From Thermus thermophilus HB8 (GTDB lineage Bacteria > Deinococcota > Deinococci > Deinococcales > Thermaceae), in NCBI RefSeq assembly GCF_000091545.1, contig NC_006461.1, positions 62,001-126,000 on the forward strand: 64,000 nucleotides of DNA, in the 5' to 3' direction. Of the stretch, positions 1 through 6,753 are shown one piece after another. Under the pieces are notes generated by a model. That model was not told the origin of the DNA and made no database searches. It saw only the letters and a program-made list of their open reading frames with translations. Each line of letters begins with the position of its first letter. Position 1 is the stretch's first letter. A program made the position numbers and the translations under genes.

Positions 1-2
1 GC

Positions 3-854
3 CTCCTCCTGGTGGGGGTGGGCGGGGTCCTGGGGGCTTTGAGCCCGAGCCTTTTCCTCTGGACCCTGGCCCGGCTCCTCCAGGGGGCGGGGGCGGCCCT
101 CGTCCCCGCCCTGGCCATCGCCCTCCTCCCCCTCCTCTACCCCAGGCGGGCCTGGGAGGTGGCGGGCCTCTACATGGCGGGCAACGTCCTTGGGGGCGGC
201 CTCGGTCGGGTCCTCGCCGGGGTGCTGGCCGAGGGCCTGGGGGTGCGGGAGGCCCTCCTTTTCCTCTCCCTCCCCGCCTTGGCCCTGGGCCTCCTCCTCC
301 TCGGCCTGCCCCGGGGAAAGACGCCCCCTTTAGGGCCCGCCCGCTACGACCTCCGGGCCCTCCCCCTGTACGCGGTGGGCGCCGTCCTCCTCTTCCTCAA
401 CCTCTTCCTGGCCAACCTCCTCCCCTACCGGCTTCTGGACCTGGGCTACCGCCCGGCGGAGGTGGGGCTCGTGTACCTGGCCTACCTCTTTGGCCTCCCG
501 GGGAGCGCCCTCTCGGGCTTCCTCGCCGCAAGGCTCGGCCCCCGGCGCACCTTCCGCCTGGCCTTCCTCGGCGTCCTCGTGGCCCTAGGCCTCCTCCTCC
601 TTCCCCCGCCCTTCCTGGTGGCGGGCTTCGTCCTCCTCATGGCCTTCCTCTTCACGGCCCAAAGCCTGGCCTCGGGGGCCGCGGGGCAGAGGGGGCCCGG
701 GGTGAGCGGGACCTACGTGGCGAGCTTCTACCTGGGAGGCACCCTGGCGGGCCTCGCCTACCCCCTCTTCCTGCACAGCTTCCCCCTGGCGGTGGGGCTT
801 GGGGCCGCCCTCGCCCTCCTCGCCCTCCTCCTTGCCCCCGTGGAGGCGCAGTAG
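3..854 (+). CDS. MFS transporter, 3' part (5' end outside window)
   Basis: The reading frame is open from the first bases of the window and encodes a run of strongly hydrophobic helices separated by short Arg/Pro-rich loops, as in the major facilitator superfamily. About 280 residues are visible, equal to roughly nine or ten helices, so the N-terminal helices lie to the left of the window. A GTG at 12 falls inside a hydrophobic segment (LLLVGVGG) and is probably not the real start. No substrate can be assigned. The stop codon TAG at 852-854 is also the first half of the probable -10 element of the next gene. Confidence 0.8.
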   Translation, partial: LLLVGVGGVLGALSPSLFLWTLARLLQGAGAALVPALAIALLPLLYPRRAWEVAGLYMAGNVLGGGLGRVLAGVLAEGLGVREALLFLSLPALALGLLLLGLPRGKTPPLGPARYDLRALPLYAVGAVLLFLNLFLANLLPYRLLDLGYRPAEVGLVYLAYLFGLPGSALSGFLAARLGPRRTFRLAFLGVLVALGLLLLPPPFLVAGFVLLMAFLFTAQSLASGAAGQRGPGVSGTYVASFYLGGTLAGLAYPLFLHSFPLAVGLGAALALLALLLAPVEAQ

Positions 855-857
855 CAT
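852..857 (+). promoter_or_regulatory. Leaderless -10 element (TAGCAT) for the GlcE-like gene
   Basis: TAGCAT is followed by six bases (gacccc) and then ATG at 864. It overlaps the stop codon of the preceding transporter gene. No Shine-Dalgarno sequence is present. Confidence 0.4.
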
Positions 858-863
858 GACCCC

Positions 864-1523
864 ATGGAGGTCCACGCCGCCGACCAGTACCTGGTGGCGC
901 CGGGAGAGGCGGACCTTTTGGAGGTCCACGCCCGCCTTGCCGGAACGGGGCTTTTCCCCCCCTTTCCCCCCGTGGAGCTCCCGGGCGGGGTCGGGGGGCT
1001 CGTGGCCCGGGGCGGCTTCGCCCAGACCTTCTTCTTCCCCGCAGAGGTCCTGGGCCTCACCTTCCGCACGCCCAAGGGGCGCCGCGTCCGGGCGGGAGGG
1101 GTGGTGGTGAAGAACGTCCAGGGCTACGACCTGGTCCGGCTTTTCGTGGGGAGCTTCGGCCTTCTGGGCCGGGCGGAGGAGGTGGTGCTGCGCCTGCGCC
1201 CCGGGCGGGCCCAGGCCTTCCTGCGGCGGCCCTTTTCCGGGAGCTTCCCCCGCCTCGTTCCCACCCCCCGGTTCCTCTTCGCCCTCGAGGACGAGGAAGG
1301 CCCGTGGCTCTACGCCTACCACTTCGGCCACCCCAAGGAGGTGGAGCGGTTCCGGGAGGCCTTCGGGGGGGAGGAGGCCCGGCCTTTGGACCTGAGGCCC
1401 CGCTTCCCCCGCGGCCTGGGCCTGGGGGAGGGGCCCCTTTGGGACCTGCGCTTCCGCTACCAGGACGGCGGCGCCTCTCCTCCCCCGCCCCCGGCCTTCC
1501 TGCGCCTCGCCCGGGTGCTGTAG
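864..1523 (+). CDS. Short FAD-binding protein, GlcE-like (glycolate oxidase subunit family)
   Basis: The protein has 219 residues. The segment VKNVQGYDLVRLFVGSFG followed by LLG is the hallmark of the FAD-binding (PCMH-type) fold of the glycolate oxidase GlcE subunit, where KNVAGYD..RL..GS.GTLG is usual. An N-terminal stretch with GGVGGLVARGG fits the first FAD-binding half. It is much shorter than typical GlcE (about 350 residues) because the C-terminal part is reduced. The ATG at 864 is chosen because a TAGCAT -10 element lies six bases upstream. No GlcD or GlcF gene is visible here, so partners may lie outside the window. Role in 2-hydroxyacid oxidation is inferred. Confidence 0.75.
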   Translation: MEVHAADQYLVAPGEADLLEVHARLAGTGLFPPFPPVELPGGVGGLVARGGFAQTFFFPAEVLGLTFRTPKGRRVRAGGVVVKNVQGYDLVRLFVGSFGLLGRAEEVVLRLRPGRAQAFLRRPFSGSFPRLVPTPRFLFALEDEEGPWLYAYHFGHPKEVERFREAFGGEEARPLDLRPRFPRGLGLGEGPLWDLRFRYQDGGASPPPPPAFLRLARVL

Positions 1524-1578
1524 CCGGGTGGATTTCCCGGAGGGCCCAAGGGTAAGCTTTAGGGGAAAGGAGGTCAGC

Positions 1579-1887
1579 ATGAACGCGAAGGAGTTCTTCG
1601 CCGCCCTCTTTGACCTGGCCTTTGAGCGGTTCGTGACCATCCAGCTCACGGGGCTCGTCTACGCCCTGGCCCTGGCGGTGGGGGGCATCTACGCCCTCTT
1701 CGCCGTGGTGGGGGCCTTTGAGGCCTCCGCGGGCCTCGGCGTCCTCACCCTCCTCGTCCTCGCTCCCCTCGGGTTCCTCCTCTACGCCGTCGCCGTCCGG
1801 GTGGGCCTCGAGGCCCTGGTCTCCCTCATCCGCATCGCCGAGAACACCCGGGAGATCCGGGACGCCCTGCGGAAGGAAAAGGCCTGA
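1579..1887 (+). CDS. Small membrane protein, DUF4282-like
   Basis: A 102-residue protein with a short amphipathic N-terminus (FFAALFDLAFERFVT), two hydrophobic segments at about residues 20-48 and 55-80, and a charged C-terminus ending in RDALRKEKA. The pattern, including the FERFVT start and the VRVGLEALVSLIRIAENTREI tail, resembles DUF4282 proteins, whose function is unknown. The start at 1579 is preceded by a clear Shine-Dalgarno sequence (aaaggaggtc), preferred over an in-frame codon at 1528. It is one of the few genes here with a strong ribosome binding site and no leaderless promoter. Confidence 0.75.
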   Translation: MNAKEFFAALFDLAFERFVTIQLTGLVYALALAVGGIYALFAVVGAFEASAGLGVLTLLVLAPLGFLLYAVAVRVGLEALVSLIRIAENTREIRDALRKEKA

Positions 1888-1892
1888 ACCTA

Positions 1893-1914
1893 CCCCCCGG
1901 CGAAGGCCGGGGTG
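1893..1914. terminator. Bidirectional terminator hairpin
   Basis: CCCCGGC (1895-1901) pairs with GCCGGGG (1906-1912) around a GAAG loop. It lies between the convergent DUF4282-like and asparaginase genes. Confidence 0.5.
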
Positions 1915-1917
1915 GGA

Positions 1918-2898
1918 TCAGACCCAGACCAGGCCGAGCCGGGCCTCCAGGTGGCCCACCTCGAGGCCCCGGTGGTTGCGCACGGGGGGGCGGTCCCAAG
2001 GCGTCTTTCCCGGATCCAGGCCCAAGGCCCGGAGGAGGGCCACCACCGCCACCTCCCGGGCCAGGGTGGCCCCGTCCTCCACCTTCAAGGCCACGCCCAA
2101 AGGCCCCCGGGGGCCCTCCAGAAGGGCGAGGCCGTAGTACCCGTCCGCGCCCCGTTTGGCCACCACGGGGAGCCGCTCCATGAGGAGGGTGTCCACGCTC
2201 CCCGGCCCCGCCACCAGGTCGGGGTGGCGGCGCATGGCCTCCCGCACCCGGAGGAGGGGCGTCCGGTAGGCCTCGGGCGCGCGGCCAGGGTCCGCCAGGA
2301 GGAAGAAGGCCCGGGCGGCCCGGGCCAAGGAGAGGGCGAAGGTGGGGACGCTGCACCCGTCGGTGGCGAGCCCGGGCCGGGCCCCGGAGAGGGCCTCCAG
2401 GGTGGCCAGGTTGAGGCGCTGGACGGGGTGGTCCGGCAGGTGGTACCCCTCCGCGGGCGCCCCCAGGGCCAGGGCCGCGGCCAGCATCCCGGCGTGCTTC
2501 CCCGAGCAGTTGTGGTGCAGGGGGGTGGGCGCAAGGCCCTGGGCCTCGAGGGCCGCCCGCGCCTCCCGGGAGAAGGGCGGGTGGACCCCGCAGACCAGGT
2601 GCTCCGGCCCAAGCCCGAGCTTCCCCAGGAAGCGGGCCGCCACCTCCACGTGCCGGGGCGTCCCGTCGTGGCTCGCCGTGGCCAAGGCCACCTCCTCCTC
2701 CGTGAGGCCAAAACGCTCCACCGCCCCCGTGAGGTAAAGGGCCAGGGCCTGGAAGGGCTTGGCGGAGGAGCGCAGGTAGGCCACCCGCCCGGGGTCGCCC
2801 GCGTAGGCCACAAGCCCCTCCGGGCCCCAGAGGGCCAGGGAAACGCGGTGCCGGTTTTCCACCAAGGAGCCGCGGTAAACGAGGACCTCGGCGCTCAC
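1918..2898 (-). CDS. L-asparaginase II family protein
   Basis: A 326-residue cytoplasmic protein matching the Asparaginase_II family (PF06089-type) along its length. Recognisable segments are the N-terminal RGSLVENRHR, the RSSAKPFQALAL block, TASHDGTP and the HNCSGKHAGMLA block. It probably hydrolyses L-asparagine to aspartate and ammonia. This family is distinct from the E. coli AnsA/AnsB type. Its start overlaps the stop of the upstream DUF309 gene by four bases, so the two form one operon. No signal peptide is visible. Confidence 0.88.
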   Translation of the reverse strand: MSAEVLVYRGSLVENRHRVSLALWGPEGLVAYAGDPGRVAYLRSSAKPFQALALYLTGAVERFGLTEEEVALATASHDGTPRHVEVAARFLGKLGLGPEHLVCGVHPPFSREARAALEAQGLAPTPLHHNCSGKHAGMLAAALALGAPAEGYHLPDHPVQRLNLATLEALSGARPGLATDGCSVPTFALSLARAARAFFLLADPGRAPEAYRTPLLRVREAMRRHPDLVAGPGSVDTLLMERLPVVAKRGADGYYGLALLEGPRGPLGVALKVEDGATLAREVAVVALLRALGLDPGKTPWDRPPVRNHRGLEVGHLEARLGLVWV

Positions 2899-3179
2899 GC
2901 CCCGAGTCTACGCCGGGCCTCCTGCAAAAGCGAGCGCCAGTCCAGGCCCATGAGGGGACAGGGAAGCCCTTCCAGCCGGGCCTCCGCCTTCCTCAGGTTG
3001 CGCAGGCCCGGCCGGCCCAAGCGCCTCTGGTGGAGGGCCGCCGCCAAAAGGATCACCCCCTGGAGGAGGCGGCGCTCCTCCCCCGTGGCCTTAAGCCAGT
3101 AGGGCTCCAGGACCTCGTGCACCTCGTAGTACCGCCCCGCCCGCCACAGGCCCAGGACCTCCTCCCAGTCGGGCACCAC
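2895..3179 (-). CDS. DUF309 family helical protein
   Basis: A 94-residue, all-helical protein carrying the DUF309 signature: WRAGRYYEVHEVLEPYWL followed by RRLLQGVILLAAALHQ and a C-terminal GL..L...L..LEGLP pattern. The conserved EVHEVLE motif points to a small helical bundle with a polar pocket; the biochemical role is unknown. The start is GTG at 3179 (a second GTG follows directly). A TAAGCT -10 element ends six bases upstream, so the mRNA is probably leaderless. It heads the two-gene operon with the asparaginase and is divergent from tupA. Confidence 0.85.
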   Translation of the reverse strand: MVPDWEEVLGLWRAGRYYEVHEVLEPYWLKATGEERRLLQGVILLAAALHQRRLGRPGLRNLRKAEARLEGLPCPLMGLDWRSLLQEARRRLGA

Positions 3180-3185
3180 GCCCCC

Positions 3186-3191
3186 AGCTTA
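3186..3191 (-). promoter_or_regulatory. Leaderless -10 element (TAAGCT) for DUF309-asparaginase operon
   Basis: Read on the minus strand, TAAGCT is followed by six bases and the GTG start at 3179. It lies beside the divergent tupA promoter. Confidence 0.45.
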
Positions 3192-3197
3192 CCGGGC

Positions 3198-3203
3198 TAT
3201 ACT
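3198..3203 (+). promoter_or_regulatory. Leaderless -10 element (TATACT) for tupABC
   Basis: TATACT is followed by six bases and the tupA ATG at 3210. There is no room for a Shine-Dalgarno sequence. Confidence 0.55.
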
Positions 3204-3209
3204 CGTCCC

Positions 3210-3998
3210 ATGCGCCTCCTCGCCCTCCTCGTCCTGCTGGGGCCGGCCTTGGCCCTGCGGCTCGCCACCACCACCAGCGTCTACGACTCGGGGCTTCTGG
3301 ACCGGCTCCTAGAGGCCTTCCTCCGGGAAACGGGGATCCGGGTCCAGGTGCTGGCGGTGGGCACGGGCCAGGCCCTGAGGCTTGCGGAGCGGAAGGACGT
3401 GGACGCCGTCTTGGTCCACGCCCCCTCCCTGGAGCGGGAGGCCCTGGCCCGGGGGATCACCGCCGAGCCCTACTGCCTGGCCCAAAACGCCTTCCTCCTC
3501 GCGGGGCCCGAGGCGGACCCGGCCCAGGTACGGGAAGCAGAGAACGTTTTAGAGGCCCTGCGGCGCATCGCGGCCCAAAAGGCCCCCTTCGTCTCCCGCG
3601 GGGACCGCTCGGGCACCCACCTCAAGGAGCTGGAGCTTTGGGAGAAGGCGGGCCTGAAGCCCCAGGGCCCTTGGTACCTGGAAAGCGGCGCAGGCATGGG
3701 CCAGACCCTCGTCCTGGCGGCGGAGAAGGGGGCCTACACCCTCACCGACCTCGCCACCTTCCTCACCGTGGGGAAGAGGCGGGGCCTGAAGGCCCTTTAC
3801 GCCCGGGAGGACCCCCTCCTCCTCAACCAGTACGCCTTCCACCTGGTCCCGGGAAGCCCCGGGGAAGGCGAGGCCCAAAGGCTTAGGGCCTTCCTCGCCT
3901 CGGAGGAGGCCGCCCGGATCGTGGCCGGCCTCCGGGTGGAGGGCACCCCCCTCTTCGCCCCCCTTCGGGGCCGGTGCGCCTTCCCCTTGCGCCCCTAG
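3210..3998 (+). CDS. tupA: Tungstate ABC transporter, substrate-binding protein
   Basis: A 262-residue secreted protein. Residues 1-16 form a short hydrophobic signal peptide (MRLLALLVLLGPALAL). The mature part begins LRLATTTSVYDSGLLD, the TTTS anion-binding signature of TupA/WtpA-type tungstate-binding proteins, and contains the conserved FVSRGDRSGTH and YLESGAGMGQTL blocks that line the oxyanion site. It delivers tungstate (possibly molybdate) to TupBC. The start is fixed by the -10 element six bases upstream. It lies two bases ahead of tupB. The other candidate specificity is molybdate, which sequence inspection cannot exclude. Confidence 0.88.
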   Translation: MRLLALLVLLGPALALRLATTTSVYDSGLLDRLLEAFLRETGIRVQVLAVGTGQALRLAERKDVDAVLVHAPSLEREALARGITAEPYCLAQNAFLLAGPEADPAQVREAENVLEALRRIAAQKAPFVSRGDRSGTHLKELELWEKAGLKPQGPWYLESGAGMGQTLVLAAEKGAYTLTDLATFLTVGKRRGLKALYAREDPLLLNQYAFHLVPGSPGEGEAQRLRAFLASEEAARIVAGLRVEGTPLFAPLRGRCAFPLRP

Positions 3999-4000
3999 CC

Positions 4001-4636
4001 ATGCCCCCTGCCGAGATCCTGGAGATCGCCCTGAGAAGCCTCGCCGTGGCCGGGGGGGCCACCCTCCTCGCCGCCCTCTTCGGGGTGCCCCTCGGCCTCT
4101 GGCTCGCCCTGCGGGGGGGTGGAGGGGTCTGGGGCAGGGTCCTCCTCTACTCCGGGCTCGCCCTGCCCTCGGTGGTGGTGGGCCTCCTCTTCTACCTCCT
4201 CCTCTCCCGCTCCGGGCCTCTCGGCTTCCTCAACCTCCTCTACACCCCCTGGGCCATGGTGCTGGCGGAGGCCACCCTGGCCTTCCCCCTGATCGCCGCC
4301 TTCGTCCTCTCGGGAGCCCGTGGCCGGGTGGAGGAGGTCCGCCTTCTGGTGCGGAGCCTAGGGGGGAAGGAGCGCCACGTCCTCCCCACCCTCCTCGCGG
4401 AAAGCCGCCGCACCCTGGCCGCCGCTTTAGCCGCGGGCTTCGGCGGGGCCATCAGCGAGGTGGGGGCGGCCACCCTGGTGGGGGGGGACATCCGCCACCA
4501 CACCCGGGTCCTCACCACCGCCATCGTGGTGGAGACCCGCATGGGGGAGCTGCACGCGGCCCTGGCCCTGGGGGCGGTCCTCCTCGGCATCGCCCTCCTG
4601 GTCACCGCCTTCCTGGTTATCCTGGAGCGGGAGTGA
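4001..4636 (+). CDS. tupB: Tungstate ABC transporter, permease
   Basis: A 211-residue integral membrane protein with about five or six hydrophobic helices. The cytoplasmic loop after AFVLSGARGRVEEVR leads into the family's coupling helix region (RSLGGKERHVLPTLLAESRRTLAAA), followed by AGFGGAISEVGAATLVGGDI, which is typical of TupB/WtpB permeases. The ATG at 4001, directly after the tupA stop, is preferred to an in-frame start at 3974 that would overlap tupA. It dimerises in the membrane and works with TupC. Confidence 0.88.
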   Translation: MPPAEILEIALRSLAVAGGATLLAALFGVPLGLWLALRGGGGVWGRVLLYSGLALPSVVVGLLFYLLLSRSGPLGFLNLLYTPWAMVLAEATLAFPLIAAFVLSGARGRVEEVRLLVRSLGGKERHVLPTLLAESRRTLAAALAAGFGGAISEVGAATLVGGDIRHHTRVLTTAIVVETRMGELHAALALGAVLLGIALLVTAFLVILERE

Positions 4637-5307
4637 TCCTTAAGGCGGAGGACCTGACCCTGGCCTTCCCCGGCTTCCGGCTCCGGGTGCCGCGCCTCGC
4701 CCTGGCCCCGGGGGAGGTGCTCGTGGTCCTCGGCCCCTCGGGGAGCGGCAAGACCACCCTCCTCCGCCTCCTCGCGGGCCTCCTCCCGCCGGAGGGGGGG
4801 CGCGTGACGGGGGGGCTTAGGGTCTATTTGCCCCAGACCCCGCCCCTCCTCCACCGGAGCGTCCTGGACAACGCCGCCTTCGGCCTCCTCCTCCACGGCG
4901 TCCCCCGGGAGGAGGCGCGTAGGCGGGCCCAAGCCCGGCTCAAGGAGGTGGGCCTCGAGGCCCTGGCCCACCGGCCGGCCCACCACCTCTCCGCCGGGGA
5001 GGCGGCCCGCCTCGCCCTGGCCCGGGCCCTGGCGGTGGAGCCCGAGGTCCTCCTCCTGGACGAGCCCACCGCCAACCTGGACCCGGCGAACGCCCTCCGG
5101 GTGGAGGCCCTTCTGCGCCGGGCCGCGGAGGAGGGCCGGGGCGTGGTCCTCGCCACCCACAACCTCTTCCAGGCCCGGCGCCTGGGCCACCGCCTCCTCT
5201 TCCTGCACCGGGGAGAGGCGGTGGAGGAAGGCCCCGTGGCCGAGGTCTTCGCCGCCCCCAAGGACCCGAGGACCCAGGCCTTCCTCCGGGGGGAGTTGGT
5301 CTTCTGA
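4633..5307 (+). CDS. tupC: Tungstate ABC transporter, ATPase
   Basis: A 224-residue ABC ATPase. Walker A is GPSGSGKTT at about residue 35, the signature is LSAGEAARLALARAL (a C-loop variant with A-G-E in place of the usual G-G-Q), Walker B is VLLLDEPT, and the switch histidine is in ATHNLF. The start is GTG at 4633, overlapping the tupB stop by four bases, which indicates translational coupling. It powers tungstate import; the regulatory C-terminal domain found in ModC is missing. Confidence 0.88.
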   Translation: MILKAEDLTLAFPGFRLRVPRLALAPGEVLVVLGPSGSGKTTLLRLLAGLLPPEGGRVTGGLRVYLPQTPPLLHRSVLDNAAFGLLLHGVPREEARRRAQARLKEVGLEALAHRPAHHLSAGEAARLALARALAVEPEVLLLDEPTANLDPANALRVEALLRRAAEEGRGVVLATHNLFQARRLGHRLLFLHRGEAVEEGPVAEVFAAPKDPRTQAFLRGELVF

Positions 5308-5418
5308 TCCCGGCCCATGCGGGCCCAAGCCAGCGTGGGGCCCCGGCCAAAGGTTCGGCGTGGGGGCCGAAGAACATAGGGAGCAAGGGTAGGACCCGCC
5401 TTCGGCCCGGGCGCGAAG

Positions 5419-5424
5419 CATAAT
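5419..5424 (+). promoter_or_regulatory. -10 element (CATAAT) for the VanW gene
   Basis: CATAAT lies five bases before the ATG at 5430 and suggests a leaderless or near-leaderless mRNA. The preceding 120 bases hold no gene. Confidence 0.4.
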
Positions 5425-5429
5425 GGGGT

Positions 5430-6548
5430 ATGCGCCCCTTTGTCCTCCTCATCCTTCTCGGCCTCGCCCTGGGGCAGAGCGCGCCCCTGGAAGCGGTCCT
5501 CGTCCTGCGGGAGGACGTCCTCGAGGAGGGGCGGCTCGTGGCCTACACCGGCACCCAGCGCTACCCCGTGGCCTCGGAGGCGGAGCTTCTCCGCCTCCTG
5601 GACCGGCTCGCCCGGCCGCCCCGCCCCCCCCGGTTCATCTACCAGGACGGGCGGTGGCGGGGGGTGGAGAAGAAGGGCCTCGCCTTTGACCGGGAGGAGG
5701 CCTTAAAGGCCTTCCGCGAGGCCAGAGCGCAGGGAAAAAAGCGCTTCCTCCTCCCGGTGCGCTACACGCCCCCTTCCCCGAGCCTTAAGGACCTCTACGC
5801 CCTCGGGGTGCGGGAGCACCTGGCCACGGCGGAGACGGGCTTTTGGGGCTCGAGCCCCGAGCGGGTCCACAACATCCGCCTGGCGGCGAGCCGCTTGGAC
5901 GGCCTCCTCGTCCCCCCGGGCCCCTTCTCCTTCAACCGGGCCCTGGGGCCCATCGCCCTCGAGACCGGGTTCAAGGAGGCCTACGTCATCGTGGGGGACC
6001 GGACGGAAACCGGCGTGGGGGGCGGGGTGTGCCAGGTCTCCACCACCCTCTTCCGGGCCTTCTTCTTCGCCGGCCTTCCCATCCTGGAACGCCACGCCCA
6101 CAGCTACCAGGTGGCCTACTACAAACCCCCCGGGCTGGACGCCGCCGTGATCCAGCCCTACAAGGACCTCAAGGTCCTGAACGACACCCCCGGGGCCCTC
6201 TGGATCCAGGCCTCGGTGCAGGAAGGCCGCCTCCGCTTCCACCTCTTCGGCACCAAGGACCGGGAGGTGGCCTGGGAGGGCCCCTTCATCACGGACCGCA
6301 AGCCCCCCCTCCCCCCCCGGGAGATCCCCGACCCCACCCTTCCCCCGGGGGCGCGCAAGCAGGTGGACTTCGCCGCCGAAGGGGCCAAGGTGGTGGTCCG
6401 CCGCCGCGTGCGCTACGGGGACGGGCGCGTCCGGGAGGACCAGGTGGTGAGCGTCTACCGCCCCTGGGGGGCGGTCTATCTGGTGGGGCCTAGCCCAGCT
6501 CCAGAAGCACCGCCCGCTCCACCGGAAGAAGCCGGTGCGGCTCCGTGA
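5430..6548 (+). CDS. Secreted VanW-family protein with G5-like C-terminus
   Basis: A 372-residue exported protein. Residues 1-16 are a signal peptide ending LALGQSA. The VanW domain covers about residues 135-265 with the recognisable blocks HNIRLAASRLDGLLVPPG, FSFN, and GGGVCQVSTTLF. The remaining C-terminal segment (about 280-345, with VVVRRRVRYGDGRVR) is like a G5 domain, often found on cell-wall binding proteins. VanW has no established enzymatic activity; an envelope role is inferred. A Pro/Ala-rich tail ends the protein. The last 59 bases overlap, on opposite strands, the end of the cupin-like gene. Confidence 0.85.
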   Translation: MRPFVLLILLGLALGQSAPLEAVLVLREDVLEEGRLVAYTGTQRYPVASEAELLRLLDRLARPPRPPRFIYQDGRWRGVEKKGLAFDREEALKAFREARAQGKKRFLLPVRYTPPSPSLKDLYALGVREHLATAETGFWGSSPERVHNIRLAASRLDGLLVPPGPFSFNRALGPIALETGFKEAYVIVGDRTETGVGGGVCQVSTTLFRAFFFAGLPILERHAHSYQVAYYKPPGLDAAVIQPYKDLKVLNDTPGALWIQASVQEGRLRFHLFGTKDREVAWEGPFITDRKPPLPPREIPDPTLPPGARKQVDFAAEGAKVVVRRRVRYGDGRVREDQVVSVYRPWGAVYLVGPSPAPEAPPAPPEEAGAAP

Positions 6549-6753
6549 CCCGGGCCGCCTCCCCGCGGCGCAGGTGCAGGTACCGGCCCTCGGGCAGGTC
6601 CACCACGAGCTCCCCCTCCAGGAGGAGGTAGAAGGCCGGCCCCGGCCGCTCCACCCGCTCCCTCAAGGTGTAGGCCCTAAGCCCCGGCACCCCCGGGACC
6701 TCCACCTGGCCCTCCCGGGCGAGGCGCAGGAGGTGGAGCTTGAAGCTCGCCAT
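6490..6753 (-). CDS. Small cupin-like protein
   Basis: An 87-residue protein. The central part (YLLLEGELVVDLPEGRYLHLRRGEA, split here by position about 42-66) reads as a single double-stranded beta-helix half of the cupin fold, but the metal-binding histidines of classical cupins are absent. The ATG at 6753 overlaps the topA stop (TGATG), so it is translated as the second gene of the topA operon. Ligand and function are unknown. Confidence 0.65.
   Translation of the reverse strand: MASFKLHLLRLAREGQVEVPGVPGLRAYTLRERVERPGPAFYLLLEGELVVDLPEGRYLHLRRGEAARVTEPHRLLPVERAVLLELG

Noticed and set aside
5308..5429. Hidden gene or riboswitch between tupC and the VanW gene
   Set aside because: Only short GC palindromic words and a -10 element are visible.
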